Of a stretch of DNA of 64,000 nucleotides, positions 10,890-21,681 are shown one piece after another. Both the position numbers and the translations under genes were made by a program. The stretch spans positions 13,454,001 to 13,518,000 of the forward strand of contig OY783212.1 in NCBI GenBank assembly GCA_963678705.1, read 5' to 3'. Each line of letters begins with the position of its first letter. The first letter of the stretch is position 1. Origin of the DNA: Panorpa germanica (Eukaryota; Arthropoda; Insecta; Mecoptera; Panorpidae). Under the pieces are notes generated by a model. It was not told the origin of the DNA, made no database searches, and saw only the letters and a program-made list of their open reading frames with translations.

Positions 10890-11112
10890 TATAATATCAT
10901 TCCGACACATCAATTGTAAGACGCAAATAATAGTCCATCATATACTAGTAACCTGACCACAATATCAAACTCAACGAACAAAACACAGCATCAGTGGTGA
11001 ACTAAAGGAATGCTTTTAGACAATCCAGAAGAAATTTAAAAAGTGCTCGAATTGGCGAACTGATACAAGTGAACATGTTCTTGTCGTTAAAATCGCCTCA
11101 AATTAAAAAAAA
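10890..11112 (+). mobile_element. LINE 3' end, second copy
   Basis: This matches the 1089-1450 copy in opposite orientation. It carries the QTQIIVHHILVT segment, the TQRTKHSISGEL segment, a shared DNP-EE-like stretch in another frame, and the common end LVVKIASN plus stop. It ends in a run of A at about 11102-11112, the expected poly(A) tail. It is 5'-truncated, starting just before the zinc-knuckle region, and has in-frame stops. It lacks about 45 bases that the first copy carries before the terminal segment. Confidence 0.7.
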
Positions 11113-11425
11113 AAATCATATAATTTGGGGCATAGTTTACATCACTAACCATTTATATAACATTTATGTATAATCCACAACTAAATATTTCTATTACATA
11201 CATTTTACAGAAGAAAAGTTGGTGTTTTCGGGGTATATCTCTTATATGAACCACTGTAAACGTTTTTGACCATTACAATATTCTATACCCGTAATATCGC
11301 CATCACTAAACAAGTTTACTTATCAAGTAATAATTCACTTCCTTCTTCCCGAAGACAAATGTACTTTAAAACATTATTACATGACTATGTACACACGAGT
11401 TGCATGTCGACAAGCTCTACCAAGT

Positions 11426-11448
11426 AAATGATATATATATATATATAT
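11426..11448. repeat. (AT)n microsatellite
   Basis: A simple AT dinucleotide run, flanked by AT-rich sequence. Confidence 0.8.
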
Positions 11449-11579
11449 CAAAATTTAAAAAAATAATTAAAATTTATTTTGTGACATAAACCTAATGGAT
11501 TGCATTAAAATTTTATTTATTTTCGCGTGATCAAAATGCACATCATTTTGTATGATATTTATGGTAGTATGAGGTGGGT

Positions 11580-11730
11580 TAGTGGGACAGCTGGATGAGT
11601 AGAGCAAAAGCTCTGAGCTTTCGTTGGAAGCTTTCGTGACGTTGCTGCGGTTAGAAATGTGGCGACGCCATTTTGCAAGCTCGTTCCTTCTTAGCCGCGA
11701 ATATTGCACGGTATAATGCAATAGAAATTC
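11580..11730. other. GC-richer patch with a YY1/Pho-like site
   Basis: This patch of about 150 bases is richer in GC than its surroundings and contains GCCATTTTGC near 11668, which resembles a Pho/YY1 core (GCCAT). A minus-strand frame (11467-11721) is open through it without a proper ATG start; the reading RRNELAKWRRHISN is unremarkable. It may be regulatory DNA or part of an untranslated exon. Confidence 0.2.
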
Positions 11731-12184
11731 GATATAGTGTTCTTATAACGCTGGGTTATATGGCTGTTGACGTTATTCGGGATTCCATGTAAAACGATTT
11801 AATATAATTAATCCGGGAGCACATGAATATCATACTCGTCGTATAGAGTATTTTTAACATAGTAGAAAGTTTTAATTTAATAAATTACATTGGTTAATAT
11901 GAGAGCGCACATACATGTACAATGTATGTAGATGTGTACCAGTATAAGTATAAGTACATAGGGTTTCTAGTTATAAATATTAATTTCCTTTTAAATTAAT
12001 AATATTTAAATTGGATACGATGATTTTACTTGGAACCTTTTTAATTTGTATACGTCTAACTGACTCGTATGTTACTTTAAATAAAATATAATTCTCGTAA
12101 TGTTAAATACACTATAATTATAATGTAATATGCTATATTCGTATACTAAAATATATAACTTTTGCAAAACGATATAGTAACCGG

Positions 12185-12310
12185 GACCATTTAAGGTTAA
12201 TGCCAGACTGCTGTGTCATCGTGTTCGATCCCCCGAACCAAAGCTATATTTTTTTGTGCTTGGTTGTTATCAAAATTAATTCAATCATGTACTTTTATAA
12301 TCATATAACT
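12185..12310 (+). mobile_element. tRNA-derived SINE, near full-length
   Basis: A degraded tRNA-like head leads to GACTGCTGTGTCATC and a B box GTTCGATCCC at about 12223. The family tail follows: CCGAACCAAAGC, a T run, GGTTGTTATCAAAATTAATT, then ATCATGTACTTTTATAATCAT. The same tail in the same order is seen at 7333, 39445 and 44645. Confidence 0.6.
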
Positions 12311-13110
12311 AATAAAGCAGTGGTGTAGTATACATATGATGCCTTGATAATGCCACGACACTATAAAAACTGCCAACATAGTAAGACTTCGTCGGTAAAA
12401 GACTTAGCTTCACATAAGATCAACATTATATAAATTAACAAATTGGCATGCCATAATTTAATGACTTTATTTACAAAATATACTTATATAATATTAATTA
12501 GCCCGTGAAGTATTAATAAAAAAAAAAAATAATAATAATAAATATTATCTTTCTTTAATATAATTATATTTTATTATTTCAAGTTCAAGTTTTAAGTTTT
12601 AGTTTTAGAAAATTTACAGAAAAATAAAAAAAAAAAGTATAGACGTTTTTATATTAAATATTACCTACTAGGTTTAACTTTGTGAGGCAACATGTTTTGT
12701 GTTAATTCTTAACCAATGGAAAACTTTGATAACACAATTTTTCAATAAATTTTGTAAATTAAATTTAAATTTTCATTAATTTTTCTAATTTTTTAAAGAA
12801 ATTAGTGGTTCATAAAATTCCAGATAATATGTCCTATTAAAAGTAATCTTCAAGTAGTTCAAGCGTGAACTTCCTAATTAATATAACAAGTAGGATACTT
12901 TATTAACTTTGTCTCAATACGTTTTTAATTTAGCCTTTCCTTAAATAATTACCACCTTTAAATTTCCTTTATTTGGAAACACACAAGTTTCCAAGTTTCT
13001 GTATTTTGTGTGTCTTTGATAATTCCCGCGGTTCTTAAACTCAAAGCATTTCTGGGTTAATTACCGGAATAAAGGAATGCAGTGTTACATCGTACACTGT
13101 ACTCTCCTTC

Positions 13111-13124
13111 CAGCTGTACAGCTG
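13111..13124. promoter_or_regulatory. Paired E-box palindrome
   Basis: CAGCTGTACAGCTG is a perfect 14-base palindrome made of two CAGCTG E-boxes, the core recognised by bHLH dimers. It lies 69 bases upstream of the larger CRE-like palindrome at 13193 in a locally GC-richer patch. Confidence 0.35.
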
Positions 13125-13192
13125 ATCAACTGTATCGTATCGCATCGCCCTCGTGTTCGTCTTCCACCCGTATACAATACACAACGTAACGT

Positions 13193-13218
13193 AACGTGAC
13201 GTAACGTTACGTCACGTT
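13193..13218. promoter_or_regulatory. 26-bp perfect palindrome with two CRE-like sites
   Basis: The arm AACGTGACGTAAC is followed directly by its exact reverse complement. Each arm contains TGACGTAA or TTACGTCA, the CREB/ATF/bZIP half-palindrome pair. AACGT units precede it at 13182-13192. It is either a composite bZIP site or a small cruciform-forming repeat. Confidence 0.4.
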
Positions 13219-13692
13219 GTGTACAGAAAGAACGATGAACGATAACTAAAGACTAAAGCATTGTGAAGGTTATTGTATCCAGCCATGCAAGTTGCGTTGC
13301 CATTATTTACTTTCTTGTACGAAAAGATTCATTATCAGTAAAGTAAATAGGTGCACCTAATAAACCTTCGCTCTTAATTAATAAATTTATTCTGTTAATT
13401 TAAAATCAATTAACTTTGTGTTCAAGTAACGGGCGCGACACAGCGTGGGGTGGTAATTACATAAAGAATGTTAATCATTAATTTCTAGTATGAATGAAAC
13501 ATAAGGACAAGGCGTAATTTTTTAAAGGTTATATTGTCACGGCTCTTTTATAATTAAATCTAAAATTTTGTAAAAAACATCATAACTTAAATTTTAAACA
13601 AACTTGTACTGGGTAGAAAGAAATTTGAAATTTCGCTCAATGGTTCACAACGCGTTTGAATGATAGTTATCAAAACATATTTTTTAATAATA

Positions 13693-14106
13693 CTAGGGTA
13701 GTTCGATAATTCAGCGAATTTTTGAATTTCCCGCGCAGCTCCCGTCAACTGACATCTATTAATAGACTACTGTTAAATTTTGAGGAAGCATTTGATTTTT
13801 GTTTGTCAGTCAATGAAAGCAGCTATCCGCGCGATGAATGCCGGGATTGCGATTGTGTATAGTCACCATGACAAAAATCCATAAATTGGGCTTGGAACTG
13901 CGACTATTTTCTATTTTCAAACCTGAAGAAATAGCTGAAACCACTGACACAAAAGCCTATTTTGAGGCACTTGATAAAACCTATTATTTGGAAAGAATAA
14001 AAAAATTGGAACACGTTGGGCTAAATGTATGGAGCATAAAGGAGAATATGTTGATAAATAAAGCGCTTTTAAAAAAAAAGTCAAAGGAATTGTTAAACTA
14101 TCCTCG
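13693..14106 (+). mobile_element. mariner deletion derivative, 414 bp
   Basis: The element is bounded by TA on both sides, with imperfect terminal inverted repeats: CTAGGGTAGTTCGATAATTC at left and, reversed, CGAGGATAGTTTAACAATTC at right. The open frame from 13838 carries mariner transposase fragments: MTKIHKLGLEL, which normally precedes the PPYSPDL region, is joined to FKPEEIAET and then AYFEALDKTYYLERIKKLEH, the usual C-terminus. The middle of the transposase is gone. A full mariner is about 1.3 kb. The copy at 16391-17171 has the same junction and, without its insert, the same length, so this is an amplified non-autonomous family. Confidence 0.82.
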
Positions 14107-14237
14107 TAAATAATTGTGAAACTGGAAAAACGACAAACTTATAAATAATTGTTTTTATACGACATTTTTAAGAGACAACGTTTTATCCCGTTTTTAAACT
14201 TTTCCTTTTTATCCCCATTTTGATTAGAAACCATTTA

Positions 14238-14544
14238 TCTTCTTCTTAATATATATAAATTACGTGTCTACTTACGTGTCTAACTACTTAACCGGTTTTA
14301 ATCAAATTTGTACACCGTGTGCAGTTTGATCCAACTTGAAAGATAGGATAGCTTACATCTCAATTTATGATTGCAATATTATCTTATTGCAAATTATTTG
14401 TCTATTAATTATCTGTTAGCTCCAAACGATTTTAAAAGACGGCGACATCTGTTGACTAGATTGAGTAAATATTCAATAGATGGCGCTATGTAATGTAATA
14501 TGACAAAAACGTTAGCCACAGCAACGCGTGGCCGGGACAGCTAG
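14238..14544 (+). mobile_element. Non-autonomous Helitron, 307 bp
   Basis: It begins with TC after an A (TCTTCTTCTTAATATATATA) and ends in CTAG followed by T, as expected for Helitrons, which insert between A and T without target duplication. Just before the end, GCCAC and GTGGC form a 5-bp stem around an 8-base loop, followed by eight bases and CTAG: the 3' hairpin layout of the family. The interior (ACCGGTTTTAATCAAATTTG and CACCGTGTGCAGTTTGATCC) resembles insect non-autonomous Helitrons as I remember them. It encodes no Rep/helicase. Confidence 0.75.
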
Positions 14545-15195
14545 TGGTCATATAAATATTTTACAAATTGTTTACTAAACATGCAACCTATAAATTAAAT
14601 TTTATTTTCACATTTATAATTGGTACTTTTACCATTATAAATTTGATTAATTTTTGTATAGAAACATAATTTTTAATGAACTATTTACCACAATTGATTT
14701 ACAAATGTACTAATTGCCAATCAAGTACATTGTTAAATATTCCTGCACATGGCTGGTCTCTGGTAAAGACCAGAGAAACCGTGGTATCGCAACGCGTGGC
14801 ACGGGCTATCACCGATATTACCATAAAACTCCACGTCTCCATTTACGTCTACGGCATGCATTGCATTGCCGTTTCCGGAAAGTTAGAACCCCGCTTCTGC
14901 CAAAGCACTGAGTTCCACAGTACAGCGGATATATTCATTAAAAACTGTTAATTATGAAATAAGAATAAACATTGATAGAGAGAAGCTGTTTGTATTAGAT
15001 TCAACGTTCCGTTCCATCTTGAAATGTCTTCACAAATATTGTCTTAATGTCTTAAGAGTTTTAAGTAAAAATATTAAATAAGATTTATACTCTTAACTCA
15101 AAGAAAAAGTAGGACAGCGGATGGATACTCATCTCAGAGACTTTTGAAATGGAGAATTAAACATATATAAGAGAATATCTCCCATTTTGAAAACC

Positions 15196-15408
15196 AAAGA
15201 AACGACATTTAAAGTTTATTATTTAAATTGTCAATTTTATAATAATTTTATAATATAAATTTATCTAATTTTATAATAACCTAACAATGTGCACAGTGAG
15301 TTCTGTCAACTCCGAATATCAACTGTCTTGACCGTTGTTCCTCACAACGTCATCTATGGCGTCCATGAGTATATGATCACCGTTTTACCGACAGACGAGC
15401 TTTGTACC
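15196..15408 (+). repeat. Unknown dispersed repeat, copy 1
   Basis: It shares ordered blocks with 43590-43809 on the same strand: AAAGAAACGACATTT, GTTTATTAT, TAACCT-ACAAT, GTGAGTTCT, ATATCAACTGT, TGACCGTTGTTCCT, and CTATGGCGTCCATGAGTATA. Copies look about 75% alike. There is no coding frame and no terminal repeat was found, so the class is unknown. Confidence 0.55.
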
Positions 15409-16390
15409 AACTAAAGAAATATATTTCTTTACACATATTTAGATTAGGATAATAACTATACTATATTAAAATAAAAGTACAGAAAATTTGTTTTCTTTAA
15501 GGTGCTCCCACACTGGAACAGTTTGCATTTACGTTATCATTAAAGGATGTTTCTATTTTCATATCATCACGACGGTCTAGTCTAGTGAGAACTTTATAAA
15601 TTATTAATTAAAACGACATTTTTAAGAAGGTTATTCACTTCAATATACTACTAATTAATAAATTCTTAAAATAGTTATTCGAACGAGTGTGTAATATTTA
15701 AATTAGGATTTCCAAATGTGAAGCCTGATCAATTAACGACACTCAAGGCTGGCGTTAATACAGCAAACATCAATCCAATGCCCGAAAACATCCCCTTCAC
15801 TCTCCTATTTGCCACCCACTCAACACCATTCGTAGCAATGCACTAATAAAGCGCATACAGGTATACTACACTCGTGTAGGCATTTACATCAGCACCAGGC
15901 ACCCTAGGGCCTTTGACTTACCCTGTGAACTGCACTTGCACATTGCATTGCATTGCATCCGTATGTAGGGTAGACGAGTATGTTAAACGTGCTGAACCGA
16001 ACACTGGCTCCACTTCAATTGCACGAAATCGGTACTTAATTAGATTTAATCTTTACACTTATTTTAATCTTTATTGTATTTTTATTGAGCGAATCTTCCA
16101 TTACAGCTTAATTTAGCAAATCGCTAATAGCTTTGCGTAGCGGATACACGTATATACGACTTACACTTCTTTGTATGCGAGAGTTAAAAATAGTAATTAT
16201 CTGATTTTAAAAACTGATTTTTAAAACATGTTAAATACCCGCTAATCAAGGAAAATAATTTTTTATCTTTAAATCTGCAGTATCTATTGAAAAGGAACAC
16301 TTTAATTCCAAGCAGTTTCTATATAGGCATAAATATGAAATACAAAAATAATGGTTCGTAGACATGTTAAGAAAAATCTAATTGTGACAT

Positions 16391-17171
16391 TAAATTCGAT
16401 AAGTTTGATAATTCAGTGACTTTTGAATTTCCCGCAGCAGCTCCCGTCTACTTCCATCTATTAATAGACTACTGTCAAATTTTGAGCAAGCTCTGTCATT
16501 TAGTTTGTGTTTAACAGTCCTTAAAATCTTCGTGCAATTGAGTTGGGCTAAGAACTGCTACCCATCCTGCATATTCTCTAGATTAAGCCGCTTGCAACTA
16601 TTTCCTGTTTCCAAACCTGAGTAAATCGCTAGATGGTAAGAGATTTGGGTCTAGCAAAGAAGTCATCTAATAGCAGTGGCGGCCTTAGCCATTGAGGCCC
16701 CGGGGTGGCAGATCTTTGCGAGGCACTTGTTCTTTGTATAATTTAGGTAAATTGTAAGTAAATATGATAATGGACGAGAAATAAAATTTTATATTAAAAG
16801 ATTTATAAAAATTAACAAGCACAAAGACGACAAATATTATTGATGAAAAACTAAAGCACATGAATGCCTGAAAAGATATACACAGTGATTCTAGTGGGAT
16901 TTCTAAAGAATGAGGCGCGAGATTCGAATACATATATAGTAATAAATATTTGTACTTGGGTAGTTACGCGAGAATGCGAGGCCCCTTCAAGAGCGAGGCC
17001 CTACTTGCCACCTCCTAAGGCCGCCTCTGTCCAAAAGAGGACTGAAAGAAACTGGCTTTGTGAAAACCTATTATTTGGAAGGAATAAAAAAAAACGCTGG
17101 ACTAAATATATTAGACTATGTTGATAAATAAACCGCATTAAAAAAAACACTGAATTATCATATTATCCTCG
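16391..17171 (+). mobile_element. mariner deletion derivative, split by a hAT insertion
   Basis: This is the same family as 13693-14106. The 5' end (GTTTGATAATTCAGTGACTT) and the following CCCGTCTACTTCCATC and CTATTAATAGACTACTGTCA blocks match, as do CAACTATTTCCTGTTTCCAA, AAACCTATTATTTGGAAGG and the 3' inverted repeat ending ATTATCCTCG before TA. A 356-bp hAT MITE at 16674-17029 interrupts it. Removing the insert and one copy of its 8-base duplication leaves about 415 bp, equal to the other copy. The coding remnant is decayed. Confidence 0.8.
16674..17029 (-). mobile_element. hAT MITE, copy 1 (nested in mariner)
   Basis: Terminal inverted repeats CAGTGGCGGCCTTAG and, at the right end, CTAAGGCCGCCTCTG reversed. 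The flanks are TCTAATAG and TCCAAAAG, an 8-base duplication with two differences, typical of hAT. The interior matches the copies at 21183 and 40407 in opposite orientation, including GAATCTCGCGC, ATTTGTCGTCTTTGTGCTTG and AAAGAACAAGTGCCTCGCAA. No transposase is present. Confidence 0.85.
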
Positions 17172-18660
17172 TATAATTTTTTATTAATATAGTATTACAC
17201 TATAGCTAGAGATTGGTGTTCGCAATTCATGCCGATGACGTCATTTGAATTCGCGATTTCAGTTGTTATCACACTTGTATACTCGTAGTGCTTGTCCATA
17301 CACCTTTTATGTTTGATACGATACGATAGAACCATTGTATCTGATGTGTATCAGTGTACGCTTACCCTAACAATACACTTTGCTGCTGAACTCACATTAC
17401 ATAGGAGTGTACAATATATCTATGAATGATAAGTGCATAAAATAAGAATATAAATTTTTACAACCGCAACACGTTTCTGAACGTTGCACAATATATATTT
17501 TTTAATTAAAGAAATTATTATTAAACCAAAATTCTATACTAAATTATTATATTAGTTGCATAAACATTATTCCCATAATAATAACGTGCCATAAATTACA
17601 TATATTTAAATATCCCGTAAAATGTAATTTTATATTGCATTTATATGGAGTAAGCCAAGCAGGCAAAGCAAGCAAGGCAAGTAAGTAAGTAGCTCGCAAT
17701 ATAAGATCAACAATATGCATTTTATAGACACTATTTCTTGAGAGTAACATATGGCCACGTTATTATTTTGAAACAAAGGAAATCCTAGTGGAAATCTTAT
17801 ATGAAAATAGAGTTTTATTGTTTATATAATATAAACATTCTCATATACTCGTAGTTTTCAAACTACATTTTTTTAATGTGACGTTAAATTTTTTATTTAG
17901 ATCTTTGTTTTCATATAAACATAATCTACATGCATTATTAGTCTTTAGTAGAAAATATAAAATCTTTATAGGATTTATTTGAATATGTAAAATTTTTACG
18001 TTCATGTTGCAAGTAACAGAGAAATGAGTTTCGGTCAATTTTTTTGCGCATTCTGTTTTTTATTTAAGAAAATGATTTTGATCTCGTGTACCATTATAAA
18101 ATATCGGTTCACCCACATACTTAATAAACGTGTATAGAATATATATATACACATAAATGTTACATTTATGTAACAAATACTGAAATTGTTTAAGAAAATA
18201 CGTGATGACTTTCTTAATTATTTACCAATAATAATTTTATTCATTTCTAACAATACATAATTCTATTTCGTAATAGTAAAACCGTTTAATTGTTTTTTAA
18301 ATAAAAAGAAATCAAGAAACGATTTTTGCGAGACAAATTGTCAGTAAAATTTAAAAATAACGTAGTGGTTGACTTTTTACTTTTCCTGTTACTTTTTTTT
18401 AACGACTAATATCTGCTCTAGTAGATCATGATTCTTCAATTTCTTAATCCAGCACTAGGCCTGCCATTGCTTTCTTAAGAGCTGTTTACTTTTGTTATTG
18501 TTTTTGCAATTACAGTGTTATGTTTTTCTATATAAAATATAATTTAAACACAAGCAAAAAAATTAAAATATTTATTCTAAAAGTTTTTATAAATTTTTTT
18601 CGTAAACAACAAACTACGAGTATTTCAATTTTCAATGATACTTATAACTAATATTTTTAT
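17172..18660. other. AT-rich sequence, nothing recognised
   Basis: No gene or repeat family is recognised. A short GCAAG/AAGTA tetramer-like run lies at about 17655-17690. Open frames here translate as AT-rich filler. Confidence 0.5.
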
Positions 18661-18674
18661 GTCTTTTATTCCAG

Positions 18675-18765
18675 GTAAGCAACCTTCATTACCGCATTGT
18701 TGAACTGTACATGGAGAAATAAGCACTAATATTCAAAGCAGCACGCTTTCATGATTCTATGAAAA
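18675..18765 (+). other. Candidate 91-nt exon, probably non-coding or terminal
   Basis: A strong acceptor (GTCTTTTATTCCAG) ends at 18674 and a consensus donor GTGAGTAC begins at 18766. Within the 91 bases, one frame reads VSNLHYRIVELYMEK and then stops, so it would have to be a 5' untranslated exon or the end of a reading frame. No homology is recognised. The splice signals are the only support. Confidence 0.25.
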
Positions 18766-18858
18766 GTGAGTACTTAATTAAATTCTTCAATTATAATAGC
18801 AATTTATTTCAAAACATATTTGTTACACATTCCATACCGATATGTTATGTATATTTAT

Positions 18859-18880
18859 GTGTATGTGTGTGTGTGTGTGT
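18859..18880. repeat. (GT)n microsatellite
   Basis: A nearly pure GT run with one interruption (GTGTATGTGTGTGTGTGT). Confidence 0.85.
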
Positions 18881-19359
18881 ACTCGACTCATGTAACTCTG
18901 AAAATCCGTGCCTTTAGAATTTACCTTTGCCTTTTTGTTAGTACTTTTACTTGCGTTTATAAAAATATACGTACGTATATATATCATACAATACTTTGTC
19001 GTATTCACTCAAACCATAAACAATGAAAATATTTAGCATGCTGAAAATATAATGGCGGCAGCTTTGTACAATTGTAGCTAATGTACATTCACATGCATCA
19101 TGGGCATTTCTAAGTGTACCGTCGATAGTTATGAAAGAGATAACCTTTCATAAAATTAATATTTTCACACAACGTTGTATACCTTGTATTATCTACAATA
19201 GGTAGCAGTGTGGTTCACATGGTTTTTAAAATACTTAATGCTCCGACGTTTAATTACATACCAATACTACTAAGGCTCTAAACGATGCTACTATGTATGT
19301 AGTTTTTATGGTGTCGAAGCCTCATATATGTGTCAGCTTAAAATTTCGTTGACACATCT

Positions 19360-19600
19360 CAGTAAACATTTTGGAGTCACTTTGCCATCATATTGAAGAT
19401 GCGCATGATTTTTTTTTGTCATGAAAGAGTTAATTTACAGTTCAATTTCTTAGAGTCGTTCATATGAAATTTTATCGGCTACAAATGGCGAAACCACTCC
19501 ATTCGTTGGAATACAAATGAAGATAAAGTTGATTGGATCTATGATTGAAGTGAAATAGTGATAGAAACGCCACAAAAAGGGACACTTCACCAAGTTGTTT
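19360..19600 (+). repeat. Unidentified protein-coding repeat, copy 1 (broken)
   Basis: This aligns with 32929-33150 on the opposite strand over its whole length. The plus strand encodes VNILESLCHHIEDAHD, then after a frame change FVMKELIYSS, and after another NEDKVDWIYD followed by TGA. Beyond the stop both copies continue with a similar sequence (GAAACGCCACAAAAAGGGAC) that then diverges. The shared TGA suggests a natural C-terminus followed by 3' untranslated sequence. The family is not recognised; a mobile element gene or a dispersed host gene fragment are both possible. Confidence 0.55.
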
Positions 19601-21182
19601 ACTGAGTAATTATTTAAGCTTTGTTAACCAGTTTGATATAAATGCTCTCGGTTATTGTTCCGTCATGCATATATCAATGTTATACTACTTAAGAGCTAAA
19701 TAATATCCGACCACGTTTGACCGCTTAGTAACAGTTGAAAATTAAAAATAACAACGAACTTATATCTGGCAATGTTTTCCTTAAACTCAAAAATTCGAAG
19801 ACAATTTGAAGTAACAAATAACATAAAATACAAATAAATAACATAATCTATTTTCCGTTTTCTGATGTATGCGTCAAAATTGTAATATTTATTACCGGAA
19901 TGACGTCAGACAGCTTTTGGCCGTGTTATAATTGTAAATTATAAATCACTTTTCAAAGGTAATATATCGCCCGTACTAAGTTAAGAACTTATATTTGTTT
20001 AATCGCAATTCACTATGATGGTGGTAGGGTACTCGTTTTACGCTTCAGTTACATCCAGTCACATTTTTAAGTTCGCGAATCACATTGCCTGCTGTTTTAT
20101 TTCCCATCTGTAAGACCTTTAGGACGAATTATAACGCCGTCATTTTTTCAATTTAATTTTCTTTAAATGTAAAGGCTGTTCGACGGAGCCATTATGTTCT
20201 TTAATGTTAAACAAATTTAACATTTTTTTTGTCTTTTCAGTGTCTGATAAATATAATGCATTCACATTAAAAATAATAACACAGTATTTGTTAAGTAAAT
20301 GAGTTGAATACCATACATTTTAATATGGAAATTAAAAGAATAATTAAAATGTAATTAGTACTGGTATAATGAATTAAGGTCCTGTAAGTTCTTATTAAAG
20401 TATTGCGAGGACAGTTGTACTTGTAGTACATTTCTTATGGCTTGTTCTGCATAGTGCATAGTGCGACAGTGACAGGCCGCGCCAGCACCCACAGCTTTAA
20501 AGTTCGCGGGTGTAATTCCTGGCCACCGCGACGTAGACCACGTGATCATGTTATTCACGTTGTCGCGTTATCAAGTTATTTTATTACGCACATTATGTCA
20601 GTTTGTTTTTTAATATGAAAAGGATAACTGTTCCTCTAGATATATTTTGTTTGCGTTTTTATTGTATTTAATATTACAGCAATACTGTTTTGCTAAGAAA
20701 ACGTAAAAATTACTTATAATATTAATACAGTATATCGTAACATACCTTACTAATCTTTATGTAATTTTAACATTATAATATGTTTTCCATCTAAAGAATA
20801 AATTGTATTTATCTAAAATAAACTATTATATAACGTTTTACGTAATCTTCCATATCTAACAACCTTTTTGCGATTAACAGAAAAGTAAAACTCTCTTTTT
20901 TTGATTACTGAAATTTTAAAGATACCATTTTGAGAATTACTGAATTTTAAAGTATCTTTCCAATCATAAAATAAAACGATTTTAGGCAAATTTAAAATTA
21001 TTTTAAAAGTAACTTACCCTAAAAGCTTCCCCCCAAACTCAAGTCGAAATAACACTACAGTCTCCTAAATTAGTCTGGTGCAAAAGAATCAATTTTATTT
21101 AGTTACCATTGCCTCTTCTTAACTAAAAAGCTAAAAAAAATAAGAACAAAATCTCCAATGCGAAAGAAACAATATTTTTCGG
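19601..21182. other. AT-rich sequence with one GC-richer patch
   Basis: The only notable part is a GC-richer patch at about 20395-20550. There a minus-strand frame without a proper ATG is open (20355-20558), reading WSTSRWPGITPANFKAV and then GAGAACHCRTMHYAEQ. It could be exon or regulatory sequence. The rest is AT-rich with no recognised element. Confidence 0.35.
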
Positions 21183-21574
21183 GGGTACCAAGCGGGGCAA
21201 CCGCCCGGGGCTTCGCTTTTGTAGGGGCCTTGCACACTCTCGCAATCGAAGTAGAAAAAGTCATTACAATATATGTATTTGAATCTCGCGCTTTAGAAAA
21301 CCCACTAGAATCACAGCGTATATTTTTTAAGGCATTCATGTACCTTAGTTTATCATCATTAATATTTGTCGTCTTTGTGTTTATTAACTTTTATAAGTCT
21401 TCTAATATAACATTTAAAAACTTTACATCTAAAACGTATCAATCATCATCAAAAATAATTACTTTCAATTTACACAAATTACACAAAGAACAAGGGCCTC
21501 GCAAAGATCTATCGCCCGGGTGCCTCGCAAATATCTGCCGACCAGGGGCCTCGCAAAGGCTAAGGGCGTCACTG
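21183..21574 (+). mobile_element. hAT MITE, copy 2 (5' end eroded)
   Basis: It is collinear with the copy at 40407: GGGGCAACCGCC, TAGGGGCCTTGCA, GTATTTGAATCTCGCGC, ATATTTGTCGTCTTTGTGTT, AAAGAACAAGGGCCTCGCAA. It ends in TAAGGGCGTCACTG, the degraded right inverted repeat. The left inverted repeat is not readable. A 141-codon frame running through it (21158-21583) is incidental, since the same region is not open in the sister copies. Confidence 0.75.
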
Positions 21575-21681
21575 CTAGTGTGACTCCAACATGCGACATC
21601 CAACATTCATTCATAATTTAGTACATGTCTAAATAACGTCAGCGTATAATTGTTGGATGTCGCTTGTTGGAGTCGCACTAG
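21575..21681. mobile_element. Hairpin MITE, 107 bp
   Basis: The 31-base arms at 21575-21605 and 21651-21681 are inverted copies with only two mismatches: CTAGTGTGACTCCAACATGC at left against CTAGTGCGACTCCAACAAGC reversed at right, both continuing GACATCCAACA. The spacer is 45 bases. It directly abuts the right end of the hAT MITE. The family is unknown. The high arm identity suggests it is young or maintained by hairpin repair. Confidence 0.65.

Noticed and set aside
14750-14815. Possible second Helitron 3' end
   Set aside because: It shares GCAACGCGTGGC with the Helitron at 14238, but no CTAG end or hairpin follows.
18820-19026. Overlapping plus and minus frames around the GT microsatellite
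   Set aside because: They are a by-product of the repeat (repeated Y-V-C-V or H-T-H-I).
21158-21583. 141-codon frame
   Set aside because: It lies inside a hAT MITE whose sister copies have no matching open frame.
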